A program made the position numbers and the translations under genes. Shown here piece by piece: positions 47,888 to 55,912 of a stretch of DNA of 64,000 nt. Under the pieces are notes generated by a model. It ran no database searches, was not told the DNA's origin, and saw only the letters and a program-made list of their open reading frames with translations. This DNA is from Pseudomonadales bacterium (GTDB taxonomy: Bacteria > Pseudomonadota > Gammaproteobacteria > Pseudomonadales > Pseudohongiellaceae), in assembly GCA_023268635.1 (NCBI GenBank), contig JALQUB010000064.1, forward strand, positions 1 to 64,000. Reading direction: 5' to 3'. Position 1 is the stretch's first letter. Every line of letters begins with the position of its first letter.

Positions 47888-49071
47888 TGCGACACGGAAA
47901 TCATTTAGCTCATAGCCGACAAATGGCGCTTGCGATGACAATTCCGTGTATCGTATTGGCCCTGCGGCTCGGAGATCAACTGAATATAGTGGCACTGGGC
48001 TTCTTTGCAAGCCTTGTTATCTCGCAATTAAGCCACCTGGCGCGCTTCTTTTTTTTGCAATCCGGCGAATCATTGCCGATGATCGATATCCGAAAACTAT
48101 TCTATGCATCGCTCATTAGCGTAGTCATCATACTGATCGTCGGCGCGGAGTTTAACGCAATGACGACAGCACTGCTCTGTACACTGAGCAGCCTACTCGC
48201 CTTCCTCTGCATCCAACCCCTGTTCGGGAACATAAATTCAGGGACGCTCAGCTTGGCGCCGGCCGCCATTGTGCTTAGTCTCTCGTTAATAAAAATCGTC
48301 GGCATCGAAATGCCTATTGCCAAACCCACATCGAGTTTTGACACTGGGCAGTTAATTCAAGCATTCGCTTTAGCAATGGCGTCAACATGGCTTTGCTATA
48401 TCGGCTTGCTGCGTTGGCGCGTAATCGCCGGCTTTTTAGTGACTGCTGTTCCCGTGCTAACGCTGCTTTTCATGCTTTCTCCTTCGCATCAAAGCGGCGA
48501 CGCCTATTCCGCATGGCTAGTCGCTCAATTATACGCGCTCGCTTTAATGCCCATTTTATTAGCAATCATCGACACCGCCCCCGCCGACAAATCTCAGGCG
48601 TGGTTCTCAGGTTTCTTCGCAGGCCTACTACACGCCCCGTTGAGCTTCGACTACAACCCAATCTTCGCCCTGCTCATAGCAACGCTCATTATTGGCTTTA
48701 CCACGCCGCTCAATGAGCATGTAAAGAGAAAATATAAACGAATTAGCAGGCCAGATTACTGGTCTATCCGGTCCGACATCATTGCGACTACGCTTATCCA
48801 TGGCGCATTGGTTGCAATTAGTTTCGGCACATTTTTCTCGACGCCTCCCTTCTTGACTGGCTCAAGAAGCATCAGCCATTTGCTGCTAATGAGCTGCGCG
48901 TTGCTCACCGCGTCGATACTTAACATGATTTACGCGATAAGCATTCAGCCCCATCTATTAAGACGGCGACGAAAATTGAACGAGCGTCAGCATCAGATTC
49001 TTGAGGAAGATGACCAATTGATCATCCGCGCTCGCGTCACCGGCGCTCTACATCCGACCGATAAAGAGTGA
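47887..49071 (+). CDS. Divergent RnfD-like membrane protein
   Basis: 394 aa with about twelve hydrophobic helices, in the rnfD position. Parts follow RnfD well: IQPLFGNINSGTLSLAPAAIV aligns with the KQLYGGLGQNPFNPAM region, LLRWRVIAGFLVTAV with IRWHIPLSFLVTL, and DTAPADKSQAWFSGFFAGL with the [21 protein letters not shown] block. The flavinylation motif (SxAT-type before the fourth helix pair) is reduced to AKPTSSFD. About 110 extra C-terminal residues add two helices and a charged tail. The start is GTG overlapping the previous stop (TAGTG), with GGAG upstream. Confidence 0.72.
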   Translation: MRHGNHLAHSRQMALAMTIPCIVLALRLGDQLNIVALGFFASLVISQLSHLARFFFLQSGESLPMIDIRKLFYASLISVVIILIVGAEFNAMTTALLCTLSSLLAFLCIQPLFGNINSGTLSLAPAAIVLSLSLIKIVGIEMPIAKPTSSFDTGQLIQAFALAMASTWLCYIGLLRWRVIAGFLVTAVPVLTLLFMLSPSHQSGDAYSAWLVAQLYALALMPILLAIIDTAPADKSQAWFSGFFAGLLHAPLSFDYNPIFALLIATLIIGFTTPLNEHVKRKYKRISRPDYWSIRSDIIATTLIHGALVAISFGTFFSTPPFLTGSRSISHLLLMSCALLTASILNMIYAISIQPHLLRRRRKLNERQHQILEEDDQLIIRARVTGALHPTDKE

Positions 49072-49092
49072 CGGTTTTCTTAGGGGAGTATT

Positions 49093-49728
49093 ATGAACAA
49101 ACTCAAACGCACTGAGATATTTTCGCGCCTCCGAAGTGAAAACCCACAGCCGCAGACTGAGTTACACTATACATCCCCATTTGAATTATTAATTGCCGTG
49201 ATGCTTTCCGCCCAATCTACAGACGTTGGGGTTAATAAAGCGACAGCAAAGTTATTCCCGCATGCCAATACCCCTGAGGCCATTCTTGCACTCGGTGTTT
49301 CGGGTCTAAAGGAGTACATCAAGACTATTGGTCTGTTTAATACCAAGGCGGCGAATGTCATAAAGACTTGCGAAATTTTACTCAAACAGCACGGAGGCGA
49401 GGTTCCAGCGACACGAGAAGAGCTAGAAGCACTCCCCGGGGTCGGGCGTAAGACGGCCAATGTGATTTTAAATACTGCCTTTAGACAGATAGCGATGGCC
49501 GTCGACACGCACATTTTTCGCGTCTCCAACCGCACCGGCATCGCGCCTGGCAAAACCGTTCTAGCTGTTGAAAAGAAATTAGTGAAACTCGTACCGGAAG
49601 AATTTTTACTGGACGCACACCATTGGCTCATTTTGCATGGGCGCTATGTGTGCTTAGCGCGCAAGCCCCGTTGTGGGGCTTGCACGATCGAAGACCTCTG
49701 CGAATATAAGCAGAAAACGAGCGATTAG
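49093..49728 (+). CDS. nth: Endonuclease III
   Basis: Base-excision repair glycosylase/AP lyase for oxidised pyrimidines. The helix-hairpin-helix with catalytic lysine is [13 protein letters not shown], the catalytic aspartate is in [11 protein letters not shown], and the 4Fe-4S cluster loop is [17 protein letters not shown] (C-x6-C-x2-C-x5-C). 211 aa is normal. GGGGAG precedes the ATG. It follows the RnfD-like gene by 21 bp, the same place nth holds after canonical rnf operons. The last 4 bp overlap convergent argG. Confidence 0.97.
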   Translation: MNKLKRTEIFSRLRSENPQPQTELHYTSPFELLIAVMLSAQSTDVGVNKATAKLFPHANTPEAILALGVSGLKEYIKTIGLFNTKAANVIKTCEILLKQHGGEVPATREELEALPGVGRKTANVILNTAFRQIAMAVDTHIFRVSNRTGIAPGKTVLAVEKKLVKLVPEEFLLDAHHWLILHGRYVCLARKPRCGACTIEDLCEYKQKTSD

Positions 49729-50942
49729 TGGCTCGTTCGCCCTTTACGCGCAGCGATTCTTAATCGAAGGGCGTTAAGCTTAATAAAACCTGCCGCATCC
49801 TTCTGGTCGTACGCACCGTCGTCGTCTTCGAATGTCGCTATGCTCTCATCGAACAATGAGTCGGCCGATTCTCGACCAACGACGATCACATTGCCTTTGT
49901 AGAGTTTCAGACGCACGCGGCCATTCACGAAACGCTGAGATTCATCGATTAAAGCCTGCAGAGCGACACGCTCTGGCGAGAACCAGTAGCCGTTGTAGAC
50001 CAATGATGCATAACGAGGCATTAGCTCATCTTTTAAGTGGGCTAATTCGCGATCCATCGTTAAGGACTCAATCGCTCTATGCGCTTTCAGCATTACGGTG
50101 CCGCCTGGTGTCTCATAGCAGCCTCGTGACTTCATGCCCACATAGCGGTTCTCGACGATATCGGCGCGACCTATGCCATTGGCGCCAGCAAGCTTGTTGA
50201 GCGTTTCCAATACATTAGCAGGCGTCATCTCTACGCCATCAACCGCGGTAATATCGCCCTTCACATAATCCAACTCGACATAAGTCGGAGTCTCGGGTGC
50301 TGCTTCTGGAGAGACACTCCACAACCACATTGACTCTTCCGGCTCCGCCGCTGGATCTTCGAGCACGTCACCTTCATAGGAAATATGCAGCAGGTTAGCG
50401 TCCATCGAATAAGGCGATTTCGTTCCGCGCTTTTTCTCAACGGCAATATCATGTTCGGCACAATAGGCCAGCAACTTTTCACGCGAGTTTAAATCCCATT
50501 CCCGCCAAGGCGCGATAACTTCAATTCCGGGAGCGAGAGCATAGGCTGACAGCTCAAATCGAACCTGATCATTTCCTTTGCCTGTCGCACCATGCGAAAT
50601 AGCATCCGCACCGGTTTCTTGAGCAATCTCTACAAGCCTTTTAGCGATTAAGGGACGAGCAATAGAAGTACCTAACAAGTACTCGCCTTCGTACAGAGCA
50701 TTCGCACGAAACATCGGATACACATAGTCGCGTACAAATTCTTCGCGCAGGTCTTCGATGAAGATCTCCTTAATACCCATCGCCTGCGCTTTTGCTCGAG
50801 CAGGCTCAACTTCGCCGCCCTGACCAACATCTGCAGTAAATGTGACGACTTCGCAGCCGTAGGTTTCGGTGAGCCACCTTGCGATCACAGAGGTATCCAA
50901 GCCACCTGAATAGGCCAATACGACCTTTTTAATTTCCGACAT
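49725..50942 (-). CDS. argG: Argininosuccinate synthase
   Basis: Joins citrulline and aspartate in arginine synthesis. ATP-binding N-type motif [12 protein letters not shown] at the start, [22 protein letters not shown] and [13 protein letters not shown] confirm the family. Length 405 aa matches the type I enzyme. Convergent with nth, with overlapping stops. argF, the preceding step of the pathway, lies 2.6 kb away on the opposite strand. Confidence 0.97.
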   Translation of the reverse strand: MSEIKKVVLAYSGGLDTSVIARWLTETYGCEVVTFTADVGQGGEVEPARAKAQAMGIKEIFIEDLREEFVRDYVYPMFRANALYEGEYLLGTSIARPLIAKRLVEIAQETGADAISHGATGKGNDQVRFELSAYALAPGIEVIAPWREWDLNSREKLLAYCAEHDIAVEKKRGTKSPYSMDANLLHISYEGDVLEDPAAEPEESMWLWSVSPEAAPETPTYVELDYVKGDITAVDGVEMTPANVLETLNKLAGANGIGRADIVENRYVGMKSRGCYETPGGTVMLKAHRAIESLTMDRELAHLKDELMPRYASLVYNGYWFSPERVALQALIDESQRFVNGRVRLKLYKGNVIVVGRESADSLFDESIATFEDDDGAYDQKDAAGFIKLNALRLRIAARKGRTSH

Positions 50943-51177
50943 TCTCCAACTCCTAAATCGGCGTAAAGCAAGAGCCCACGCCTGCCATGTGCTACTGTAT
51001 CAATCCAGTTAGTCCTACATTCTACCACCACTGACCGTGACATTCTGCTCTACAAGCGGCCTGAAGCATGACTTTTAGCCCTCGAACGCCGAAGAACATT
51101 TAGCTCACGCCCCTATTCCGCTACAATGCCCTCCAACTCGCTTATGGCCACTGCCTTTACAGACGAAGCCTTAGACT

Positions 51178-52221
51178 ATGAATTCAGACATGCAATTCAC
51201 CATTGACCAGCCTGATGACTGGCATATTCATCTCCGCGATGACGAAGCTCTCGCGACGACGGTCAATCATTGCGCTCGCCAATTCGCCCGCGCGATTGTC
51301 ATGCCTAATCTGAAGCCCCCCGTGACAACGCTAGATGCTGCCACCGCGTATCGAGAGAGAATTCTTGCTCATAGACCCGAGAATAGTAATTTCGATCCCC
51401 TGATGACGCTTTATCTCACCGACAATCTCGCACCGAATGAAGTGGAGAAAGCATATGCTAGCGGCATAGTCCATGCGGTGAAATATTATCCAGCCGGAGC
51501 GACCACCAACTCTGATTCTGGCGTTTCGAAAATGGATGCCGTCATGCCAGTCCTCGAACGCATGGCTAAAATTGGCATGCCGCTCCTGATTCATGGCGAG
51601 GTTACCGACGATGAGATCGATATCTTTGATCGCGAGCAAACGTTCATCGACACGTTACTCGCCCCATTGTGCGAGCGATTACCCACGCTTAAAATCGTTT
51701 TAGAGCACATCACGACTGAACAAGCTGTTGAGTTTGTAAGCTCAGCCCACGCGGGTGTAGCAGCCACAATTACAGCACACCATCTGCTTTTCAATCGCAA
51801 TCATTTATTAGCGGGGGGCGTGCGACCTCATTATTATTGCCTTCCCATTCTCAAGAGAAACTCTCACCAAGAAGCCCTGATTAAGGCAGCGACGAGTGGC
51901 AATCCGAAATTCTTCCTGGGTACCGACTCCGCACCCCACGCGCGCCGGCACAAAGAAACCGCTTGTGGTTGCGCTGGCATCTACACCGCAGCCGCTGCCA
52001 TTGAGCTCTACGCTGAAATTTTCGAAACAGCAGGAGCACTCGATAGATTAGAGGGATTCGCAAGTCACCATGGCCCAGACTTCTACGGCCTGCCCCGTAA
52101 CAAAGGGAAAATCACCCTGTCTAAAACCGCTTGGCGTATGCCGGAGAGCTTCAAACTCGGCGAAGAAGACCTCATCCCCCTACGAGCCGGCGAAAATCTC
52201 GCTTGGCGAGTCATCGAATGA
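51178..52221 (+). CDS. pyrC: Dihydroorotase
   Basis: Zinc amidohydrolase closing carbamoyl-aspartate to dihydroorotate. The short class II form (347 aa) with metal motif DDWHIHLRD near residue 12, the carbamylated lysine in [14 protein letters not shown], the histidines in LIHGEVTD and LEHITTEQA, and the aspartate in [11 protein letters not shown]. No clear ribosome site for either the first ATG or the one four codons later. A TACAAT -10-like box lies at 51122-51127. Confidence 0.96.
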   Translation: MNSDMQFTIDQPDDWHIHLRDDEALATTVNHCARQFARAIVMPNLKPPVTTLDAATAYRERILAHRPENSNFDPLMTLYLTDNLAPNEVEKAYASGIVHAVKYYPAGATTNSDSGVSKMDAVMPVLERMAKIGMPLLIHGEVTDDEIDIFDREQTFIDTLLAPLCERLPTLKIVLEHITTEQAVEFVSSAHAGVAATITAHHLLFNRNHLLAGGVRPHYYCLPILKRNSHQEALIKAATSGNPKFFLGTDSAPHARRHKETACGCAGIYTAAAAIELYAEIFETAGALDRLEGFASHHGPDFYGLPRNKGKITLSKTAWRMPESFKLGEEDLIPLRAGENLAWRVIE

Positions 52222-52232
52222 TAGAGCATTGA

Positions 52233-52907
52233 ATGAGCAACCCTATAGACGACTACTTAAGTGAGGAAGAGGCAGAAGCTACAGCTGCGAGCGCAGCTCT
52301 CATGGTGGAGCGCTTTCGCGGGTATTTACCAGTAATACTCGACGTTGAAACTGGCGGATTCAATTCCGAAACGGATGCAATGCTGGAAGTCGGTGCCGTG
52401 ATACCTTGCTTCAATGCTGCGGGAGAACTAGAAACGGAGCAGACTTTTTTCCAACGAATCATCCCTTTTGATGGCGCCAACATAGAAGAAGCCGCTCTCA
52501 AATTCACCGGCATTGATCCCTACCACCCGTTACGAATAGCACGCCCCGAAAAAGACGTCATGAATAGCCTGTTTTCTGTGATCCGACAGGCTATGAAAGC
52601 GAATGGCTGTAAGCGCGCGGTCCTCGTCGGCCATAACGCTCATTTCGATCACGGGTTTATCAATGCGGCTAGTGAGCGGCACAACATCAAGCGCAATCCG
52701 TTCCACCCCTTCTCAAGCTTCGACACAGCGACCTTGAGTGGACTTGCCTTCGGACAGACAGTACTCGCTAGAGCATGCGAGTGCGCAGGAATAGATTTCG
52801 ATAATAAAGAGGCACACTCAGCTCGCTACGACGCGGCGAAAACAGCCGAGCTATTCTATGAGATTGTCAACCGCTGGCAACGACTAGGAGGCTGGCCTCT
52901 GGGCTAG
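52233..52907 (+). CDS. rnt: Ribonuclease T
   Basis: DEDD-family 3'-5' exoribonuclease that trims tRNA and other small RNA ends. Exo I motif ILDVETGGFN, Exo II GHNAHFDHGF and Exo III with the catalytic histidine in AHSARYDAAKTAELF. 224 aa fits. It begins 11 bp after pyrC; pyrC-rnt-grxD is a known gammaproteobacterial order. Confidence 0.95.
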   Translation: MSNPIDDYLSEEEAEATAASAALMVERFRGYLPVILDVETGGFNSETDAMLEVGAVIPCFNAAGELETEQTFFQRIIPFDGANIEEAALKFTGIDPYHPLRIARPEKDVMNSLFSVIRQAMKANGCKRAVLVGHNAHFDHGFINAASERHNIKRNPFHPFSSFDTATLSGLAFGQTVLARACECAGIDFDNKEAHSARYDAAKTAELFYEIVNRWQRLGGWPLG

Positions 52908-52917
52908 CGACGAATAC

Positions 52918-53235
52918 TCATTCGACTTCTACACTATCGATAAGGCTCTGCAGCTCTCCATTTTCATACATTTCGACAATAATATCGCAGCCCCCAACGA
53001 GCTCACCGTTCACAAATAGTTGTGGGAATGTTGGCCAATTCGAGACGCTAGGGAGCGTTGCTCTGATTTCCGGATTTGCCAAAATATCAACAAACGCGAA
53101 CTTCTTGCCACAGGCCATAAGTAGCTGGGACGCTTGCGAGGAGAAACCACACTGAGGAGCATCGGGGTTGCCCTTCATATATATCAGAATGGGATTAGCG
53201 GCGATTTGATCGTTGATAGTCTGTTCTGTGCTCAT
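52918..53235 (-). CDS. grxD: Monothiol glutaredoxin
   Basis: Grx4-type glutaredoxin that carries or transfers 2Fe-2S clusters. Active site CGFS in DAPQCGFSSQA, the cis-proline segment NWPTFPQLFVNGELVGGCD and the family start NDQIAANPILIYMKG. 105 aa. It converges on rnt with a 10-bp gap. Confidence 0.95.
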   Translation of the reverse strand: MSTEQTINDQIAANPILIYMKGNPDAPQCGFSSQASQLLMACGKKFAFVDILANPEIRATLPSVSNWPTFPQLFVNGELVGGCDIIVEMYENGELQSLIDSVEVE

Positions 53236-53555
53236 GAGTGTTTCCTAGATTCGCTATTCGGAGAAAGTGTCGCGTTAGGTGTTCGAACTAAAGCAAGATT
53301 TTACCTCTAAACACGTCGCCATGTAAGTTGAGCCAGCTAATCTTATGCGCGATAAGCCCCCTCCCGGCATTTCAATAGTTCGCACATCTCCGAGCACCAA
53401 ATAGAAGATCGCTAATCGGCTGGCAAACAATTTTCATTCAGTTGGGTCCACAGTGATTAAATTGCCTCGTGGCAGTCCTATCGTTAGAATGCCCCATCCT
53501 GAGCTTCCATTATAGCGTTAAGCACTCAACTCGGATTTCTAAAGGTTAATTAGCC
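53236..53555. other. 320-bp divergent region between grxD and argF
   Basis: No gene seen. The argF side carries a good promoter (53462-53490). I did not find a convincing ArgR box pair. Confidence 0.5.
53462..53490 (+). promoter_or_regulatory. Sigma-70-type promoter for argF
   Basis: TTGCCT, a 17-bp spacer and TAGAAT (5/6) lie about 65 bp before the argF start codon. Confidence 0.55.
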
Positions 53556-54452
53556 ATGAGCTGTAGACATTTCCTCACTCTTCAAGACATTAGCGCAAGC
53601 GAGTTCAAACAAATTATCGCGCGCGCTATGGAATTGAAGAACTCACCACAGCTGGCAACACGAGCAGAGGGCAAAACGCTGGCGCTGATATTCGAAAAAT
53701 CGTCTACTCGAACTCGAGTTGCCTTCGAGGTCGCCATGAATCAACTAGGAGGAAGCGCACTCTTTTTGTCGAGCAATGATTCACAGCTAGGCCGAGGCGA
53801 ACCAGTAGAGGATACGGCACGCGTCTTGTCACGCATGGTGGACTGCGTAGCAATCCGAACCTTTGATCACGCGATGCTTAGCAAATTCGCGGCGCACTCC
53901 TCTGTGCCCGTGATTAATGCACTGACCGACGACTATCACCCCTGCCAGTTACTCGCCGATATGCAGACTTACTTCGAGCATCGCGGAGACATTAGCGGTA
54001 AGCGTGTCACGTGGATCGGTGATGGCAATAATATGTGCCACTCTTATATCAACGCCGCCGCATTACTAGACTTCGAATTACGCATTGCCTGCCCAAACGG
54101 GTTCGAACCAAATGCTGAACTCATGGCGAAGCATGCATCAAGGGTTACCCTCTGCAGTACGCCGGAGGAAGCGGTTACAGGTACTAGCCTCGTAGTGACC
54201 GATGTATGGGCCTCTATGGGGCAAGAATCCGAGCAGTCGGAGCGCCTCGCGCGCTTTGATGGCTTTCAAGTCAATGCCGAGTTAATGGCACACGCCGCCT
54301 CAGATGCTCTCTTTATGCATTGCTTACCAGCACACCGCGGTGAGGAAGTGAGTGCAGAGCTTCTCGATGGCGCCGAGTCAGTCGTATGGGATGAGGCCGA
54401 GAATAGAATGCACTCACAGAAAGCGCTTCTAGAATTGCTCTTAAACGGTTAG
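53556..54452 (+). CDS. argF: Ornithine carbamoyltransferase
   Basis: Makes citrulline from ornithine and carbamoyl phosphate. Carbamoyl-phosphate motif [26 protein letters not shown], the ornithine loop [11 protein letters not shown] and [13 protein letters not shown]. 298 aa, the short anabolic form found in Pseudomonas (about 305 aa). AAAGG lies 11 nt before the ATG, a rather long spacing. It stands alone downstream of its own promoter. Confidence 0.97.
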   Translation: MSCRHFLTLQDISASEFKQIIARAMELKNSPQLATRAEGKTLALIFEKSSTRTRVAFEVAMNQLGGSALFLSSNDSQLGRGEPVEDTARVLSRMVDCVAIRTFDHAMLSKFAAHSSVPVINALTDDYHPCQLLADMQTYFEHRGDISGKRVTWIGDGNNMCHSYINAAALLDFELRIACPNGFEPNAELMAKHASRVTLCSTPEEAVTGTSLVVTDVWASMGQESEQSERLARFDGFQVNAELMAHAASDALFMHCLPAHRGEEVSAELLDGAESVVWDEAENRMHSQKALLELLLNG

Positions 54453-54462
54453 TTCACAAGGC

Positions 54463-54502
54463 GCTATGGACGCGAATTTCGCGCCCATACGCGAAATAGC
54501 GT
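54463..54502 (+). repeat. Hairpin after argF without T tail
   Basis: ATTTCGCG and CGCGAAAT form an 8-bp stem around CCCATA (54477-54498), and CGCTAT/ATAGCG offers a competing outer stem. It lies 25-50 bp past the argF stop. No T run follows, so a terminator role is uncertain. Confidence 0.45.
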
Positions 54503-55073
54503 ACTACTACATATTGTGTTTGGCCCCACAGCAAGGGAATGCGATGTTTTAATCAGTAATTATCCGTTTATTTAATTTATAAATCAGATAGTTAAGGCAA
54601 TTCTAGGCAAAAGCTCACCCCTGTTGGTATCGAATAGCCAGCCACCCAAATCACCAAGGTGCGTCCCTATGCACCAGTCTCACCCTATACCAACACTCGC
54701 CTCCAGATACGATCGATAAAACAACATTCCAGTGGGTGGTGGCTACTCGCCATTTCCGATTTCAAACTAAGCTTCCAGCCACTTAGCCATAAGCTGAATT
54801 ACTCACCGCGCCTTGGTTTAATCCATTCATCAATTCCACAACAAGAATGCATAAATCTGCACTTCAGAATATTGACCAAATAGGTCTCGTTAGGCCGATT
54901 AACAGGGCCAACCCCGCTTACTTTAGTTTTACGTGTCGCTGATATCTAAGCTACATCGCTCCATCGAGTCTCAAACCACGCTTCATTGCATTTTCCTGTC
55001 CTTAATCGTCACAATTAACGACTTACAAGCCCTTTAAAAACGTGGGACGAAAAATAGCGCTTTGTCGCTGCAC
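54503..55073. other. Non-coding AT-rich region upstream of nrdA control sites
   Basis: I see no supported gene. The 74-aa plus ORF (54659-54883) begins with GTG and has no ribosome site. Composition is AT-rich compared with the coding parts around it. Confidence 0.5.
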
Positions 55074-55093
55074 TTATCCACAGACTGTCCACA
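55074..55093 (+). promoter_or_regulatory. DnaA box pair upstream of nrdAB
   Basis: TTATCCACA is a perfect DnaA box (55074-55082), and CTGTCCACA (7/9) starts 11 bp later, one helical turn on. DnaA is a known activator of nrdAB in E. coli, and the pair sits 22 bp before the promoter. Confidence 0.6.
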
Positions 55094-55114
55094 TCGCACA
55101 AACAGTTATTACCC

Positions 55115-55143
55115 TTGCAATTGTCTAGATTACTCACTATCTT
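55115..55143 (+). promoter_or_regulatory. Distal nrdAB promoter
   Basis: TTGCAA, a 17-bp spacer and TATCTT. The -10 box is inside the first of two NrdR-like boxes, the arrangement described for nrdA of E. coli. Transcripts would start near 55150, about 760 nt before nrdA. Confidence 0.5.
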
Positions 55144-55178
55144 GTGTGGCCTAATTAAAAAAACCCTATATATCGTTG
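55132..55178 (+). promoter_or_regulatory. Paired NrdR-like boxes
   Basis: ACTCACTATCTTGTGT (55132-55147) and ACCCTATATATCGTTG (55163-55178) match the NrdR palindrome ACACTATATATAGTGT at 11 and 12 of 16 positions. Their centres are exactly 31 bp apart, the three-helical-turn spacing typical of NrdR box pairs. NrdR represses ribonucleotide reductase genes. Confidence 0.55.
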
Positions 55179-55179
55179 T

Positions 55180-55912
55180 GCATGGCTTGCGAATAGGTTA
55201 TTTTCACTGCCTAAACTCGTGATGGAAAAACGCTGATTAAGGGGTTTGAAAGGCGCTAGGTAGCAGCTGAAAAAGAGAGAATGCCCACACAATCACCGAG
55301 ATATGCATGGCAAACGTGCTCAATAAGCATCAACTAAAGAACTCTGCATAAGGGCGGCCTCGCAATCAGCCAGAGCAGTCAAAAAAGGGCGATACCGGGT
55401 CCATACAGGTACTAAATCGGTCAGATTTGTAACTAGTCAGACAACTAGTCAACGCTAAGGGGGAACGAACTAGCTTCACGACAGCTTGAACATTGAAAAA
55501 TGCACAGCCGGTCAGCGAGCAAGCTGATAAATCATCAGATCGCGCCGCGTGTATCGCAAGCAGACTCAACAAACCCTCTTCAATTTTAACCTGGTGATTT
55601 CTCGCTATCCGCGAGAAGTCTAGGAAGCCCGCTACGCTTCCTTTGATGCGTAGCAAACAGAGTGATATTTAGTGAAATATTATTTATTTTGCTAAATAGC
55701 TAAAGTGTTTCGACCAAAACACTATATATAGTATGTGGCACTAAAAATTCGCATAAGCAAGCGAAGGCCAATTAGCTCACAGATAGGGTGAGCGAATCAG
55801 GATTCCGGCAGTTTTTCTGCCCTCAAGTAGTAAGCAGTGGCACGAAAACCAACAGCATAAGAACGAATAAAAACCTATAAGTATCAAGGCACAGATAAAA
55901 TCGGAGCGCCAA
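55180..55912 (+). other. Structured leader region of nrdA
   Basis: No convincing gene. Hairpins seen: GATTTCTCGC/GCGAGAAGTC (55596-55620, 10-bp stem with one G-U pair), AGGAAGC/GCTTCCT (55622-55642), GCTACGC/GCGTAGC (55631-55654, exclusive with the previous one), GCTCAC/GTGAGC (55775-55793) and GGCAG-TTTTT-CTGCC (55807-55821). A direct repeat AACTAGTCA occurs at 55431-55439 and 55443-55451. An opposite-strand 96-aa ORF (55366-55656) starts with TTG and has no family I know. Confidence 0.45.
55719..55734 (+). promoter_or_regulatory. Near-consensus NrdR box close to nrdA
   Basis: ACACTATATATAGTAT differs from the NrdR palindrome at one of 16 positions. It lies 178 bp before the nrdA start and overlaps an inverted repeat AGTGTTT/AAACACT (55704-55723). 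I see no partner box at 31 bp on either side. Confidence 0.6.

Noticed and set aside
54659-54883. 74-aa plus-strand ORF in the argF-nrdA gap
   Set aside because: GTG start, no ribosome site, low-complexity translation and no recognisable domain.
55074-55093. Chromosome origin near the DnaA boxes
   Set aside because: Only two boxes, no AT-rich unwinding array and no dnaA, gidA or parAB nearby. Regulation of nrdAB explains them better.
55366-55656. 96-aa minus-strand ORF across the nrdA leader
   Set aside because: TTG start without ribosome site, in a region dominated by hairpins; no family recognised. Kept only as a remark in the leader entry.
55833-55845. Cobalamin riboswitch before nrdA (CAGTGGC resembles the B12 box reversed)
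   Set aside because: The box would be on the opposite strand from nrdA, and the rest of the conserved core is not visible.
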